From Clostridium arbusti SL206 (lineage in GTDB: Bacteria; Bacillota; Clostridia; Clostridiales; Clostridiaceae): a DNA stretch of 64,000 nt. Position 1 is the stretch's first letter. Each line of letters starts with the position of its first letter. The notes beneath the pieces are model-generated. The model was not told the origin of the DNA and searched no databases. It saw only the letters and a list, made by a program, of their open reading frames with translations. Positions 35,944-45,082 of the stretch are shown here, one piece after another. A program made the position numbers and the translations under genes. Location: the NCBI RefSeq assembly GCF_000246895.1, contig NZ_BAEV01000003.1, forward strand, positions 1-64,000, written 5' to 3'.

Positions 35944-36054
35944 TATAAAACCCCCATTAAAATTATAATCTTAAGTTTAAATATTATAATGAGTAAGAAT
36001 AAAATCAAAATTTTTTCATTATTTAAATCTACCCATCAATAAATAGCTTTTCTC

Positions 36055-36964
36055 TTACTTAATAACATTTTTTATACTTTCCATATTACCTTTTAATATA
36101 TCAATATAACTCATATCTCCATTATAAACTGTTAATTTTATTGTTTGTATATTATATCTATCTATTATGTCTTTATTTTGATTTAAATCATTATCATCAT
36201 CATATATAAAACATAATTTCTTTTCATTATCTTTCTCTACAGATATTCTTTGATTATCTTCTGGAGAAATGTTTCCCTGATCATTTCTATAAAACTTTAT
36301 ATTATTTAAATTTTGGCTCTTTAAGAAATAATCAAATTTATCTGTATCCGTAACAATTGTATAGCCTGACATCTTACTACTTATATCTTTCATAGATTCT
36401 TTGTACCCATCTATATCCTTAATAGCATTTCTAAAATTTGTTTCATATAAATTTCTATTTTTAGGATCCTTTTCTTCTATAGCATTTTTAATATTAAGTA
36501 GCATTGTTCTATAATTATCTATATCCATCCAGTAATATGGATTTTTTTGACCATAGTTTTTTTGCACTTTTGTTATTATAGTTTAAAATACTAACGCCTC
36601 TAGAGGAATTTATTATAGAAACTTTACTTTTATCAACTTTATTTAAAAAATCATCTATCCAATTTTCAAAACCAGCACCAGTATATATAAATAAATCTTG
36701 CTTACCTATATTTGAAGTACCGTCATCAGTATATGTAAAATCTTCATTTTCATTTTCATTCTTTAACATAAACTCTAAATTGTTATCATCGCCAGCAATA
36801 TCCTTTACTATATTATAAAGATCTTTGTTAGTAACCATTATATCTAAATTCTTTATCACCTTTTTCTTGTTTCCAGTATTTGAATCAATGCTTATGTTCT
36901 TATCACAGGCACACTGTAATATAATTATTATGGACAAAAAAAATATACATATTATCTTTTTCAA
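36055..36964 (-). pseudogene. Frameshifted TroA/ZnuA-like metal-binding lipoprotein
   Basis: Two overlapping minus-strand frames read as one protein: a signal with lipobox ending CAC and a TroA-like N-half (DLFIYTGAGFENWIDDFLN), then a C-half with the NPYYWMDIDNYRTML region. The frame changes at a run of seven A (minus strand) around 36552-36558; removing one A restores a single frame of about 300 residues. The usual metal-ligand His residues are replaced (NPH becomes NPY, the VTSH region reads VTDT). TTG at 36964 with AGAGGTGG is the likely start. No ABC permease or ATPase is adjacent. A sequencing error at the run is possible. Confidence 0.7.
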
Positions 36965-37152
36965 TTTTTCCACCTCTGTTTTATGCTCTCACTTCTAAAT
37001 ATATATATTATTATACAGTAATTTACTATATTATTTCTACATTACATAAAGATTTTTTATTAATCTAATATTAAATAATTTACAATAAAATTAAATATGG
37101 TAAAATAATATTACATAATAATTCAAATGGTAAATTTAGGTGGTATAATACT

Positions 37153-38397
37153 ATGAAAATAAGCTTAGATAAAACAATAAGAGCTATGGCTATAGCCTTG
37201 GATTTAGCTGAAATAAGTTCAGTAAAAGATTCGACTATAATTGAAGATATATCCAATATAAATTTTTCAAATCATAATTATTTAAACCACTCCAAAAGAA
37301 CTACATATATCTCATTAAAATTAGGAGAACAATTAAATTTCTCTGAAATTTTCATGAAGGAATTATACATATCCAGCCTTTTACATGATATTGGTGCTTC
37401 TAATTTTTTAAAGGAAAGCCACACTTCAAATACATTTATTTTGGATCATTGCAAAAATGGTTCACGTATAATAGAAAATCTTCCTCTATTCACTAATATA
37501 AGTCCTATAATACTCTATCATCATGAAAATTTTGATGGCAGTGGAGCTATGGGGTTAAAGGGAGATGAAATTCCTATAGCCAGTCAAATTATCAGACTAG
37601 CTGATTTAGTAGAACTTCTTTATGATGAAAACTTTACATCACATAAACAGAGAAGCAAAATTATATCTTGGGTTAAGATAAATTCCAACTTTATTTTTTC
37701 TGAAAATTTAGTTAATACGTTTTTATGTATCGCTGAAAAGGATATATTTTGGTTCGATATAGAAAATATATCCTTTATGGACTTTATTTTAGATAATATA
37801 TCACCATCACTAGACATATACCTTGATTTATATGAGTTTGAAAAAATAGCTTATATATTAGCTAGTATAATTGACAATAAGAGCTCTTTTACTGCTAAAC
37901 ATTCAAAAGGTATTGCTGATTTAGCCTGTATGGTATCTCATCATATGGGTTACCCAGAAGAAAAATGTTTAGAAATTAAAATAGCTGGGTTACTGCATGA
38001 TATTGGTAAATTAGCTATTCCCAATAGTATATTAGATAAAAATGGACAACTTACAAAAGATGAATTCTCCGTTATTAAATCTCACGTATATTATACAAAG
38101 ATAATATTAGATAGAATAGAAGATATAAAAGATATTAGTGAATGGGCCTCAAATCATCATGAAAAATTAAACGCCACTGGTTATCCTCGAAAACTAGACA
38201 GATTTACTATTTCAGAAGAATCAAGAATTTTATGTGTTTGTGATATATATCAGGCACTTACAGAGGATAGACCCTATAGAAATGGATTGAATAGTGAAAG
38301 AGCCTTTGCCATTCTTAATGGTATGATAGATGAAGGATTAATATGCGAACATTCAGTAAAAGAACTAAAGGATACTTTAAAAGAAAATACTTATTAA
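37153..38397 (+). CDS. Tandem HD-GYP domain protein (cyclic di-nucleotide phosphodiesterase-like)
   Basis: 414 residues with two HD domains. The first has LLHDIGASNF, a HHENFDGSG stretch and LKGDEIPIASQIIRLADLVE; it lacks the GYP triplet. The second has LLHDIGKLAIPN, HHEKLNATGYPR and ILCVCDIYQALTEDRPYR, the full signature with GYP. HD-GYP proteins hydrolyse c-di-GMP or related cyclic dinucleotides. No receiver or sensor domain is seen. The second domain is the likely catalytic one. Start after AGGTGG. Confidence 0.88.
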   Translation: MKISLDKTIRAMAIALDLAEISSVKDSTIIEDISNINFSNHNYLNHSKRTTYISLKLGEQLNFSEIFMKELYISSLLHDIGASNFLKESHTSNTFILDHCKNGSRIIENLPLFTNISPIILYHHENFDGSGAMGLKGDEIPIASQIIRLADLVELLYDENFTSHKQRSKIISWVKINSNFIFSENLVNTFLCIAEKDIFWFDIENISFMDFILDNISPSLDIYLDLYEFEKIAYILASIIDNKSSFTAKHSKGIADLACMVSHHMGYPEEKCLEIKIAGLLHDIGKLAIPNSILDKNGQLTKDEFSVIKSHVYYTKIILDRIEDIKDISEWASNHHEKLNATGYPRKLDRFTISEESRILCVCDIYQALTEDRPYRNGLNSERAFAILNGMIDEGLICEHSVKELKDTLKENTY

Positions 38398-38412
38398 ACT
38401 TAGTGATTTATT

Positions 38413-38450
38413 AAGAAGAAGTAAAGGCACTGCCTTTTCTTTTTTTTATT
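38413..38450 (+). terminator. Intrinsic terminator after the HD-GYP gene
   Basis: GTAAAGGCA/TGCCTTTTC pairs, followed by a run of eight or more T. Confidence 0.75.
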
Positions 38451-38482
38451 TTTAATATAAAATATTTAAGAGGTGAATTCTT

Positions 38483-38941
38483 ATGGAATTTATAGTTAAT
38501 AATGAAAATATGACTATGGAACTTGGTAAAAAACTAGGTTCTGTTTTAAATCCAGGTGATATAATATGCTTGAATGGCGATCTTGGTACTGGTAAAACTC
38601 ATTTTACAAAGGGGATTGCAAAAGGTCTTTTAATAGATGAGTATATAACAAGCCCTACATTTAATATAGTAAATGAATACAATGGAAGATTAAAATTATA
38701 CCATTTTGATGTCTACAGGGTTAATGATCCTGACGAAATATATGCTATAGGTTTTGATGAATATATTTTTAGTGATGCTGTAAGCATCATAGAATGGTCA
38801 ACTTATATTGAAGAACTTATCCCTTTGGAACGCATTTCTATTACCATAGAAAAACTTCCTGAAAAAGGTGATAATTATAGAAAAATAGTACTAAATTATT
38901 CTGGAGATAGATACAATTATGTAAAGGGGATTAAACTATGA
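38483..38941 (+). CDS. tsaE: tRNA threonylcarbamoyladenosine biosynthesis ATPase TsaE
   Basis: 152 residues. Walker A is GDLGTGKTHF; SPTFNIVNEY and YHFDVYRV are typical of TsaE. It powers the TsaB-TsaD-TsaE complex that forms t6A37 on tRNAs reading ANN codons. The stop overlaps the tsaB start by ATGA. Start after AAGAGGTGAATTC. Confidence 0.95.
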   Translation: MEFIVNNENMTMELGKKLGSVLNPGDIICLNGDLGTGKTHFTKGIAKGLLIDEYITSPTFNIVNEYNGRLKLYHFDVYRVNDPDEIYAIGFDEYIFSDAVSIIEWSTYIEELIPLERISITIEKLPEKGDNYRKIVLNYSGDRYNYVKGIKL

Positions 38942-39651
38942 GAGTTTTAAGTATAGACTCAGCTACAGAAGCTGCAACTTGTGCGGTTATTGAAGATGAA
39001 AGACTGCTTGGAGAAATTACCTTCAACTATAAAAAACAACATTCTGTTATTTTAATGACTATAATTGATAACCTGCTTAAAAATATAAATGCAGATATAA
39101 ATACTATAGATGGCTTTGTGGTTTCAAAGGGTCCTGGATCCTTCACAGGTCTTAGAATCGGTATGTCTACTATTAAAGGCTTAAGTCAAGGCTCAACTAA
39201 ACCCTTTATAAGTATTTCAAGCCTTGATGCTTTAGCTTATAATATGGCTTATACCTCTGGCATTATATGCCCTATATTAAATGCTCTAAGGGGTAATGTA
39301 TACACTGCTCTATATAAATTTGAAGGAAATAATTTAAAAAGACTTACAGATTACAAAATTATATCCATAGAAGAACTTTTAGCTCTTGTTAAAAATCAGG
39401 ACAGTTCAGCTACATTTATTGGAGATGGAATAGCTTTATTTAAAAATCAAATACAGGAATATCTACCAGAAGTAAGATTTGCTCCTACTCATTTGAATTT
39501 AGTTAAAGCATCTTCCTTAGGCGAACTTGGTCTTAAAAAATTAACTCAAGGTGAAAGTGATGATTTATATAATTCAGCTCCTATATATATAAGAAAATCT
39601 CAAGCTGAAAGAGAGTATGAAAAAAGGACTGGTAAAAGTATAGATGAATAA
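38938..39651 (+). CDS. tsaB: tRNA threonylcarbamoyladenosine complex subunit TsaB
   Basis: 237 residues. MRVLSIDSATEAATCAVIED at the start and GFVVSKGPGSFTGLRIGMS are the family marks of this ASKHA-fold protein. It forms a dimer with TsaD and joins TsaE to make t6A. Translationally coupled to tsaE and overlapping rimI by eight bases. Confidence 0.95.
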   Translation: MRVLSIDSATEAATCAVIEDERLLGEITFNYKKQHSVILMTIIDNLLKNINADINTIDGFVVSKGPGSFTGLRIGMSTIKGLSQGSTKPFISISSLDALAYNMAYTSGIICPILNALRGNVYTALYKFEGNNLKRLTDYKIISIEELLALVKNQDSSATFIGDGIALFKNQIQEYLPEVRFAPTHLNLVKASSLGELGLKKLTQGESDDLYNSAPIYIRKSQAEREYEKRTGKSIDE

Positions 39652-40102
39652 TTTAGTAGTTTGTCCTTTCGAAGAAGAATATATAGATGCTATTTTATCT
39701 ATAGAAGAACTAAGTTTTAAAGATCCCTGGAGCAGAGATTCCATGGAAAGAGAACTTAATAATAGCTTTGCAAGATACTTAGTTGTAAAATATAATGATA
39801 AAGTTATAGGTTACGGTGGAATGTGGCTAATCTTAGACGAAGGACATATTACAAACATTGCAGTTGCCCCAAAGTATAGATGTATGGGTGCAGGAAATGT
39901 CATACTGAAATCTCTTATAGATATTTGTGAAAAAGAGCAAATTAATTCTCTTACTTTAGAAGTTAGAATGACAAATACAATTGCACAAAAGCTTTATAAT
40001 AAATTTGGATTTGTCTCAGAAGGAATAAGGAAAAATTATTATGCTGATAATAATGAAGATGCATTAATAATGTGGAAGAGAAACATACAAACAACCATAT
40101 AG
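39644..40102 (+). CDS. rimI: Ribosomal protein bS18-alanine N-acetyltransferase RimI
   Basis: 152 residues of the GNAT fold: HITNIAVAPKYRCMGAGNVI carries the acetyl-CoA binding site (R-x-x-G-x-G) and LEVRMTNTIAQKLYNKFGF the C-terminal half. It acetylates the N-terminus of ribosomal protein S18 and possibly others. The tsaE-tsaB-rimI order is standard in Firmicutes. Confidence 0.92.
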   Translation: MNNLVVCPFEEEYIDAILSIEELSFKDPWSRDSMERELNNSFARYLVVKYNDKVIGYGGMWLILDEGHITNIAVAPKYRCMGAGNVILKSLIDICEKEQINSLTLEVRMTNTIAQKLYNKFGFVSEGIRKNYYADNNEDALIMWKRNIQTTI

Positions 40103-40156
40103 TACAAGTAAAAGAGAGTGTTTAAAATAATTTTAAACACTCTCTTTTACTTGTAC
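40102..40156. terminator. Bidirectional terminator between rimI and ribU
   Basis: Two perfect 26-base arms (40102-40127 and 40131-40156) around three bases, between convergent genes. Confidence 0.9.
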
Positions 40157-40159
40157 ACT

Positions 40160-40783
40160 TTATGCTTTACTTTGGGCTGTTTCTATTTTTTGTGCTTCTT
40201 TATGAATTAATGGTGATACAGCCTTATAAACTGCCATTGTTATCACTGAAGCTATTACACCTTTTATTAAATTAAAAGGAAGTATTGCAAATACTATAAA
40301 TGTATTTAAATTTTTTATATTTGGATTAAGTTTTGATCCCATACCAACTACTGCATTAATTGGAAAATGAAGTACAGTTTCATAAAGTGGAAGTATTACA
40401 AAGTAATTGAGAACACTAGCAGCAATTGACATTACAATAGTTCCTGCTGCAAGCCCAATTAAAGCATTAGTTCTTGTTTTCCTTCTCTTATATATTATAC
40501 CTGCTACAGCAACAAAAATTCCACCCACTAAGAAGTTTGCTAACTCACCTATAAAAGCAGTTTGACTTCCAAATAAACCATGTAGTATATTCTTTAATAA
40601 TTCTATTATGATTCCTGCAACTGGACCTAAAGCGAAAGCACCTATAAGTGCTGGTAAATCACTAAAATCAATTTTTAAAAATGATGGGAATATTGGTATA
40701 GGTACTTCAATAAACATAATCAAAAAACCTATAACACTTAGTATTGCTGTTTTAGTCATAACATTTAATTTTGAATTTTTCAT
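40160..40783 (-). CDS. ribU: Riboflavin ECF transporter substrate-binding component RibU
   Basis: 207 residues with about six membrane segments. The N-terminal region FLIMFIEVPIPIFPSFLKID followed by FSDLPALIGAFALGPVAG is the RibU signature; the loop Asp binds flavin. It captures riboflavin for a shared ECF energy module encoded elsewhere. The FMN riboswitch just upstream confirms the substrate. Start after GGAGGTAAAATT. Confidence 0.95.
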   Translation of the reverse strand: MKNSKLNVMTKTAILSVIGFLIMFIEVPIPIFPSFLKIDFSDLPALIGAFALGPVAGIIIELLKNILHGLFGSQTAFIGELANFLVGGIFVAVAGIIYKRRKTRTNALIGLAAGTIVMSIAASVLNYFVILPLYETVLHFPINAVVGMGSKLNPNIKNLNTFIVFAILPFNLIKGVIASVITMAVYKAVSPLIHKEAQKIETAQSKA

Positions 40784-40825
40784 AATTTTACCTCCAATTT
40801 TGATTTATCTTCAAGAGGCAGTAAT

Positions 40826-40853
40826 CAAAAAGCCCTGATTATATAATCAGGGC
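40826..40853 (-). terminator. Riboswitch-controlled terminator before ribU
   Basis: On the minus strand GCCCTGATTATATAATCAGGGC is followed by five T. It lies between the FMN aptamer and ribU and is the expression platform that stops transcription when FMN is bound. Confidence 0.9.
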
Positions 40854-40867
40854 AATAAATGCATTTA

Positions 40868-40984
40868 CATATTCTCTCTTCTTTCATCCAGACTTTACTG
40901 TCGGCTTCGGAATTTAACCGAATCATACCAAAAATTGGTTCGCGGGCTATACCGCCGGTAGGGAATTTCACCCTGCCCTGAAGA
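40868..40984 (-). promoter_or_regulatory. FMN riboswitch (RFN element)
   Basis: The minus strand has the conserved RFN pieces in order: AGGGCAGGGTGAAATTCCC, ACCGGCGGTATAGCCCGCGA, a variable hairpin, CCGAAGCCGACAGTAAAGTC and GGATGAAAGAAGAGAAT. It controls ribU by FMN-dependent termination. Confidence 0.96.
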
Positions 40985-41099
40985 TTATCTTTATTTAATT
41001 TATACTCATATTATAATACATATTTTTTAAAAATTCAATACTTACTCAGTACTACTTTAGTTTAAATTTTCACCATCAAATTTTCAATAAAAATCTATA

Positions 41100-43256
41100 T
41101 TATTTTTTCATAGTAAGTGATATTCTGTTTCTCTTTTCATCAATTTCCAAAACTCTTACTTCCACTATATCTCCAACTTTCACTATATCTAAAGGATGTT
41201 TTACAAATTTATCTGAAAGCTGACTAATATGTACAAGTCCATCTTGATGCACTCCAATATCAACAAAGGCACCAAAGTCTGCCACATTTCTCACTGTACC
41301 TGTAAGTATCATATCTGGTTTAAGCTGTGTAATATCAATTATTCCAGTTTTAAGTACTGGTTTTGGCATTTCTTCTCTTGGATCTCTTCCAGGTTTTTTT
41401 ACTTCTTTAACTATATCTAAAAGAGTTGGAACTCCTATTTCTAATTTTTCTGCAAGCTTATCTACTCCTATAAACTTAAGTTTACTGTCCATATCCACAA
41501 GCTTTCCCTCTTTAATATCCTTTTCTGTATAGCCTAATATATCTAAAAGTTCCTTTGCCGCTTTATATGATTCTGGATGTACAGAAGTATTATCCAATGC
41601 CTCCTTACTTTCCATAACTCTTAAAAAACCTGCACACTGTTCATAGGCTTTAGGACCTAATCTTTTTACTTTTAAAAGTTCTTTTCTACTCTTAAATTTT
41701 CCTTTTTCCTCTCTATAGTCAACTATATTTTTAGCTATATTACTGTTAACTCCTGATACATAGGAAAGTAGTGATGGTGTTGCTATATTTAAGTCTACGC
41801 CAACACTATTAACACAATCTTCAACTACACCTTTTAAAGATTCATCCATTTTCTTAGGTGTAACATCATGTTGATACTGTCCTACTCCTATAGATTTAGG
41901 ATCTATCTTTACAAGTTCAGCTAATGGATCTTGGAGCCTTCTACCAATAGATATAGCCCCTCTTATAGAAACATTTATATCTGGATATTCTTTACTTGCT
42001 AGCTCCGAAGCCGAATAGACAGAGGCTCCCGCTTCTGAAACTATTACATAATACAAATCCATATTCTTTTCATCTTTAACTTCTTTTATAAGTCTAGCTA
42101 CTACTTCTTCAGATTCTCTACTTGCCGTTCCATTTCCAAGAGAAATCATACCTACATTATACTTATATATAAGTTGTTTTAATACTCTTATAGATCCCTC
42201 TACATCATTTTGAGGTGCAGTTGCATAAACTGTTGCTATATCCAATAGTTTACCTGTTTCATCTAATACAGCTATTTTACAACCAGTTCTAAAACCAGGG
42301 TCATACCCTAAAACTGCCTTTCCCTTTATAGGAGACTGCATTAATAGTGCCTTTAGATTAGACTTAAATATCTCTATAGCACCATCTTCTCCAACTTCAA
42401 ATAATTCTGATCTTATTTCTCTTTCTATAGAAGGATATATAAGCCTTTTTAAAGAGTCTTTTACACTGTTCTCTACGTACTTATCAGTTTTTTCATTTCC
42501 CTTTAAACATTTATTGTTTAAATAATCTATTATTCTACCTCCATCACAAGTTACCTTTACTGATAAAACTTTTTCTTTTTCCCCTCTGTTTATAGCAAGA
42601 ATTCTATGTGGAGGAATCTTATCTACAGCTTCTTTGTAGTCATAATACATTTCATAAGGTGTAGGCTCATCGCTGCTTCCACTAGTTTCAATAATACCTT
42701 CTTTTTGAACTAGATTTCTTATCCACTTTCTATATTCTGCTTCATCAGAAATCATTTCACTTATAATATCTCCTGCGCCATTTATTGCTTCCTGTACTTT
42801 AGTTACTCCCTTTTCTTCATTAATGAACTGTTTAGCATATCCTTCAGCATCTTCTTGTAATTCACCACTAAAAATAACTTCTGCTAAAGGTTTCAATCCT
42901 TTTTCTACAGCTATAGTAGCCCTTGTTCTCTTCTTTTGTTTATATGGTCTATATAAATCTTCTACTTCTGTTAAAGTATCTGAATTCATAACACTTTGTT
43001 TTAATTCGTCCGTTAATTTTCCCTGTTCTTCAATAGATTTTATCACTGTTTCTTTTCTATCTTCTAAGTTTTTTAAATATGTAAGCCTGTCATTTAAATT
43101 TCTAAGTAAAGTGTCGTCAAGACCACCAGTTCTCTCTTTTCTATATCTTGCTATAAAAGGTACCGTACTCCCCTCATCTAACATTTCTATAACACTATCT
43201 ACTTGTTTTATAGTTATTTTAAACTCTTCAGCCAATCTTTCATTAATGTTTATCAT
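41100..43256 (-). CDS. tex: Tex family RNA-binding transcription accessory protein
   Basis: 718 residues of the Tex/YqgF-like family. N-terminal helical part with TVPFIARYRKERTGGLDDT; YqgF-like domain with VLGYDPGFRTGCKIAVLDE; helix-hairpin-helix segment LKVKRLGPKAYEQCAGFLR; C-terminal S1 domain GTVRNVADFGAFVDIGVHQD. It binds RNA and acts on transcription or ribosomes in the cytoplasm; the precise role is unknown. Single gene. Start after TAGGAGGGTAC. Confidence 0.93.
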   Translation of the reverse strand: MININERLAEEFKITIKQVDSVIEMLDEGSTVPFIARYRKERTGGLDDTLLRNLNDRLTYLKNLEDRKETVIKSIEEQGKLTDELKQSVMNSDTLTEVEDLYRPYKQKKRTRATIAVEKGLKPLAEVIFSGELQEDAEGYAKQFINEEKGVTKVQEAINGAGDIISEMISDEAEYRKWIRNLVQKEGIIETSGSSDEPTPYEMYYDYKEAVDKIPPHRILAINRGEKEKVLSVKVTCDGGRIIDYLNNKCLKGNEKTDKYVENSVKDSLKRLIYPSIEREIRSELFEVGEDGAIEIFKSNLKALLMQSPIKGKAVLGYDPGFRTGCKIAVLDETGKLLDIATVYATAPQNDVEGSIRVLKQLIYKYNVGMISLGNGTASRESEEVVARLIKEVKDEKNMDLYYVIVSEAGASVYSASELASKEYPDINVSIRGAISIGRRLQDPLAELVKIDPKSIGVGQYQHDVTPKKMDESLKGVVEDCVNSVGVDLNIATPSLLSYVSGVNSNIAKNIVDYREEKGKFKSRKELLKVKRLGPKAYEQCAGFLRVMESKEALDNTSVHPESYKAAKELLDILGYTEKDIKEGKLVDMDSKLKFIGVDKLAEKLEIGVPTLLDIVKEVKKPGRDPREEMPKPVLKTGIIDITQLKPDMILTGTVRNVADFGAFVDIGVHQDGLVHISQLSDKFVKHPLDIVKVGDIVEVRVLEIDEKRNRISLTMKK

Positions 43257-43427
43257 TCTTTTGTACCCTCCTAATAATATGCATAACTTTATTATACCAT
43301 TAATTATTATAGTGTACTTTATTGATGAATTTCAAGCATCTATTACTTTCTTATAAAATCCATAGAAAAAACTGTTACGATATTATTCCATTTATTTTTA
43401 TGTAGCAATCATCAGATAAAATCTATT

Positions 43428-43586
43428 AGGCATGTGAAAATAAATAGTAAGTCAAAGATGCCACGAATATTTTGAATTGATCAAGGAAGCAGGTGACCAG
43501 GATAGTGGGCTATCTGAGGGTTCTGCTGATGTAGTAGGATTCAAAATAGGCTAGCATACTGACTAATTATTTATTTGAATATGCCT
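43428..43586 (+). repeat. MITE-like element, copy 3
   Basis: 159 bp with ends AGGCATGTGAAAATAAATA and (complement) AGGCATATTCAAATAAATA. Same orientation as copy 1. By eye it differs from copy 4 at six positions. It lies in the divergent gap between tex and the M28 peptidase, so it separates their promoters. Confidence 0.87.
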
Positions 43587-43657
43587 TAATTGTAATACAC
43601 AGATAGACTTGTACATAATATGTATAAAAGCATACAGAAATTAACAGGGAGATATAT

Positions 43658-45004
43658 ATGAAAAAGAAAATAGCATCCATTTTTTTAATAGTATTTATAT
43701 TAATATCTATATTTAGTTTTCATGAAATTACTTCTATTCATAAATTTGACTCTAACGCAGTAAAAGAAAATATTAATTATCTATCCTCAGATACATTTAA
43801 GGGAAGACTGGCAGGTACCTTTGAAAATGAACAAGCCTCTGCATACATTAAATCCGAATTTAAAAAAAATGGAATAAAACCACTTAATAAAGATTATTAT
43901 GAAAACTTTAAAGTAATTTATCCAGAAAAAATATCTGGAGCTCCTTATTTAAGAGTTATAAATAAGCAGGGACAAACTATTAAGGTATTTAATTATGGTA
44001 CGGATTTCAAAGAAGATATGATATCTTTCAAGCAAAATCGTACTTCTTTCTCTAAAGGATCTTCAGTAACAGTTAAAGATACTTTTATAAGAGTATCTTC
44101 TGGGAAAGGCAACTATGTATTCTATACACCTGATGATAATAATCTTGATTTTAGAAGTTCTTTCGATAGCAGTAGTAAATTTTCTCTTTTAATTATGGTG
44201 AAAAAAGACACACTTAAGGCTATGGAAAACTATCTAAATGACAACAATACCATAGACTGCTTTATTCCCTATAAAGAAACAGAAACAAGCGTTAATAATG
44301 TAGTTGGATACATAAAAGGTAAAAATTCATCTCTTCCACCAATAGTTATCTCTGGTCATTTTGATCACTTAGGTGAGGATCTTTTAAACACCACCTATCC
44401 TGGGGCTTTAGATAATGCTTCTGGAATAAGTTTTGTTATGGAAATGAGTAAATATATTAAATCTCTAGGCACTCCAGATAGGGATATAATATTTGCAGCA
44501 TTCAATGGTGAAGAATATGGTCTTAGAGGATCAGAAGTATTTGCAAATGAGTACCTAACTAGGCTTGAAGGTGGAAAAGTATTTAATTTTGATATGATTG
44601 GTAGTGATAATTCTGTACCTCTAGGTATTATGGGAGCCAAGGATGATAGTGATAAAACTCCACTTATTTACGTTATTTCAAAAATATGTACTGACAATAA
44701 CATACATTACAATAATCTTTTTGAAGACAACAGTGATCACAGTCCTTTTAGAAAACTTGGAATTGATGCTATTACCTTTTGTGATAATGATACGAAAAGA
44801 ATTCACACTCCTAATGATAAAGCAGAATTTATAAGCACTGCTTCCATAGACAGAGCTTATAATGTGTCTTCAAAAGAAATACTGCATCTTAGCTTTGGAA
44901 GAAACCCAATAGTAATGTATAGTAGATATGTAGCTACCCTTTCCCTTACATGTACAGTTATATGCACATTTTATTTGATAGTTATATATAAGAAGGATGT
45001 ATAA
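43658..45004 (+). CDS. Membrane-anchored M28 family zinc peptidase
   Basis: 448 residues. An N-terminal signal-anchor (about 5-25) and a C-terminal hydrophobic segment (about 424-442) suggest that the catalytic part faces outside between two membrane anchors. The M28 metal ligands are visible: ISGHFDHLGE, PGALDNASGIS, AAFNGEEYGLRG, NFDMIGSDN and the late HTPNDKAE. It cleaves N-terminal residues or small peptides at the cell surface. It stands alone. Start after CAGGGAGATATAT. Confidence 0.9.
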   Translation: MKKKIASIFLIVFILISIFSFHEITSIHKFDSNAVKENINYLSSDTFKGRLAGTFENEQASAYIKSEFKKNGIKPLNKDYYENFKVIYPEKISGAPYLRVINKQGQTIKVFNYGTDFKEDMISFKQNRTSFSKGSSVTVKDTFIRVSSGKGNYVFYTPDDNNLDFRSSFDSSSKFSLLIMVKKDTLKAMENYLNDNNTIDCFIPYKETETSVNNVVGYIKGKNSSLPPIVISGHFDHLGEDLLNTTYPGALDNASGISFVMEMSKYIKSLGTPDRDIIFAAFNGEEYGLRGSEVFANEYLTRLEGGKVFNFDMIGSDNSVPLGIMGAKDDSDKTPLIYVISKICTDNNIHYNNLFEDNSDHSPFRKLGIDAITFCDNDTKRIHTPNDKAEFISTASIDRAYNVSSKEILHLSFGRNPIVMYSRYVATLSLTCTVICTFYLIVIYKKDV

Positions 45005-45027
45005 ATTTAAAGTCTGTATTTAAATAT

Positions 45028-45072
45028 AAACACTATCAAATTCCATTTAAACTATGTGAATTGATAGTGTTT
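45028..45072. terminator. Terminator between the M28 peptidase and the CNNM-type gene
   Basis: Arms aaacactatcaa and ttgatagtgttt (45061-45072) enclose about 20 bases, between convergent genes. Confidence 0.7.
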
Positions 45073-45082
45073 CCTCCTCTTA

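Noticed and set aside
42823-43356. 177-codon plus-strand frame across the start of tex
   Set aside because: Antisense to tex over most of its length, no start signal and low-complexity sequence.
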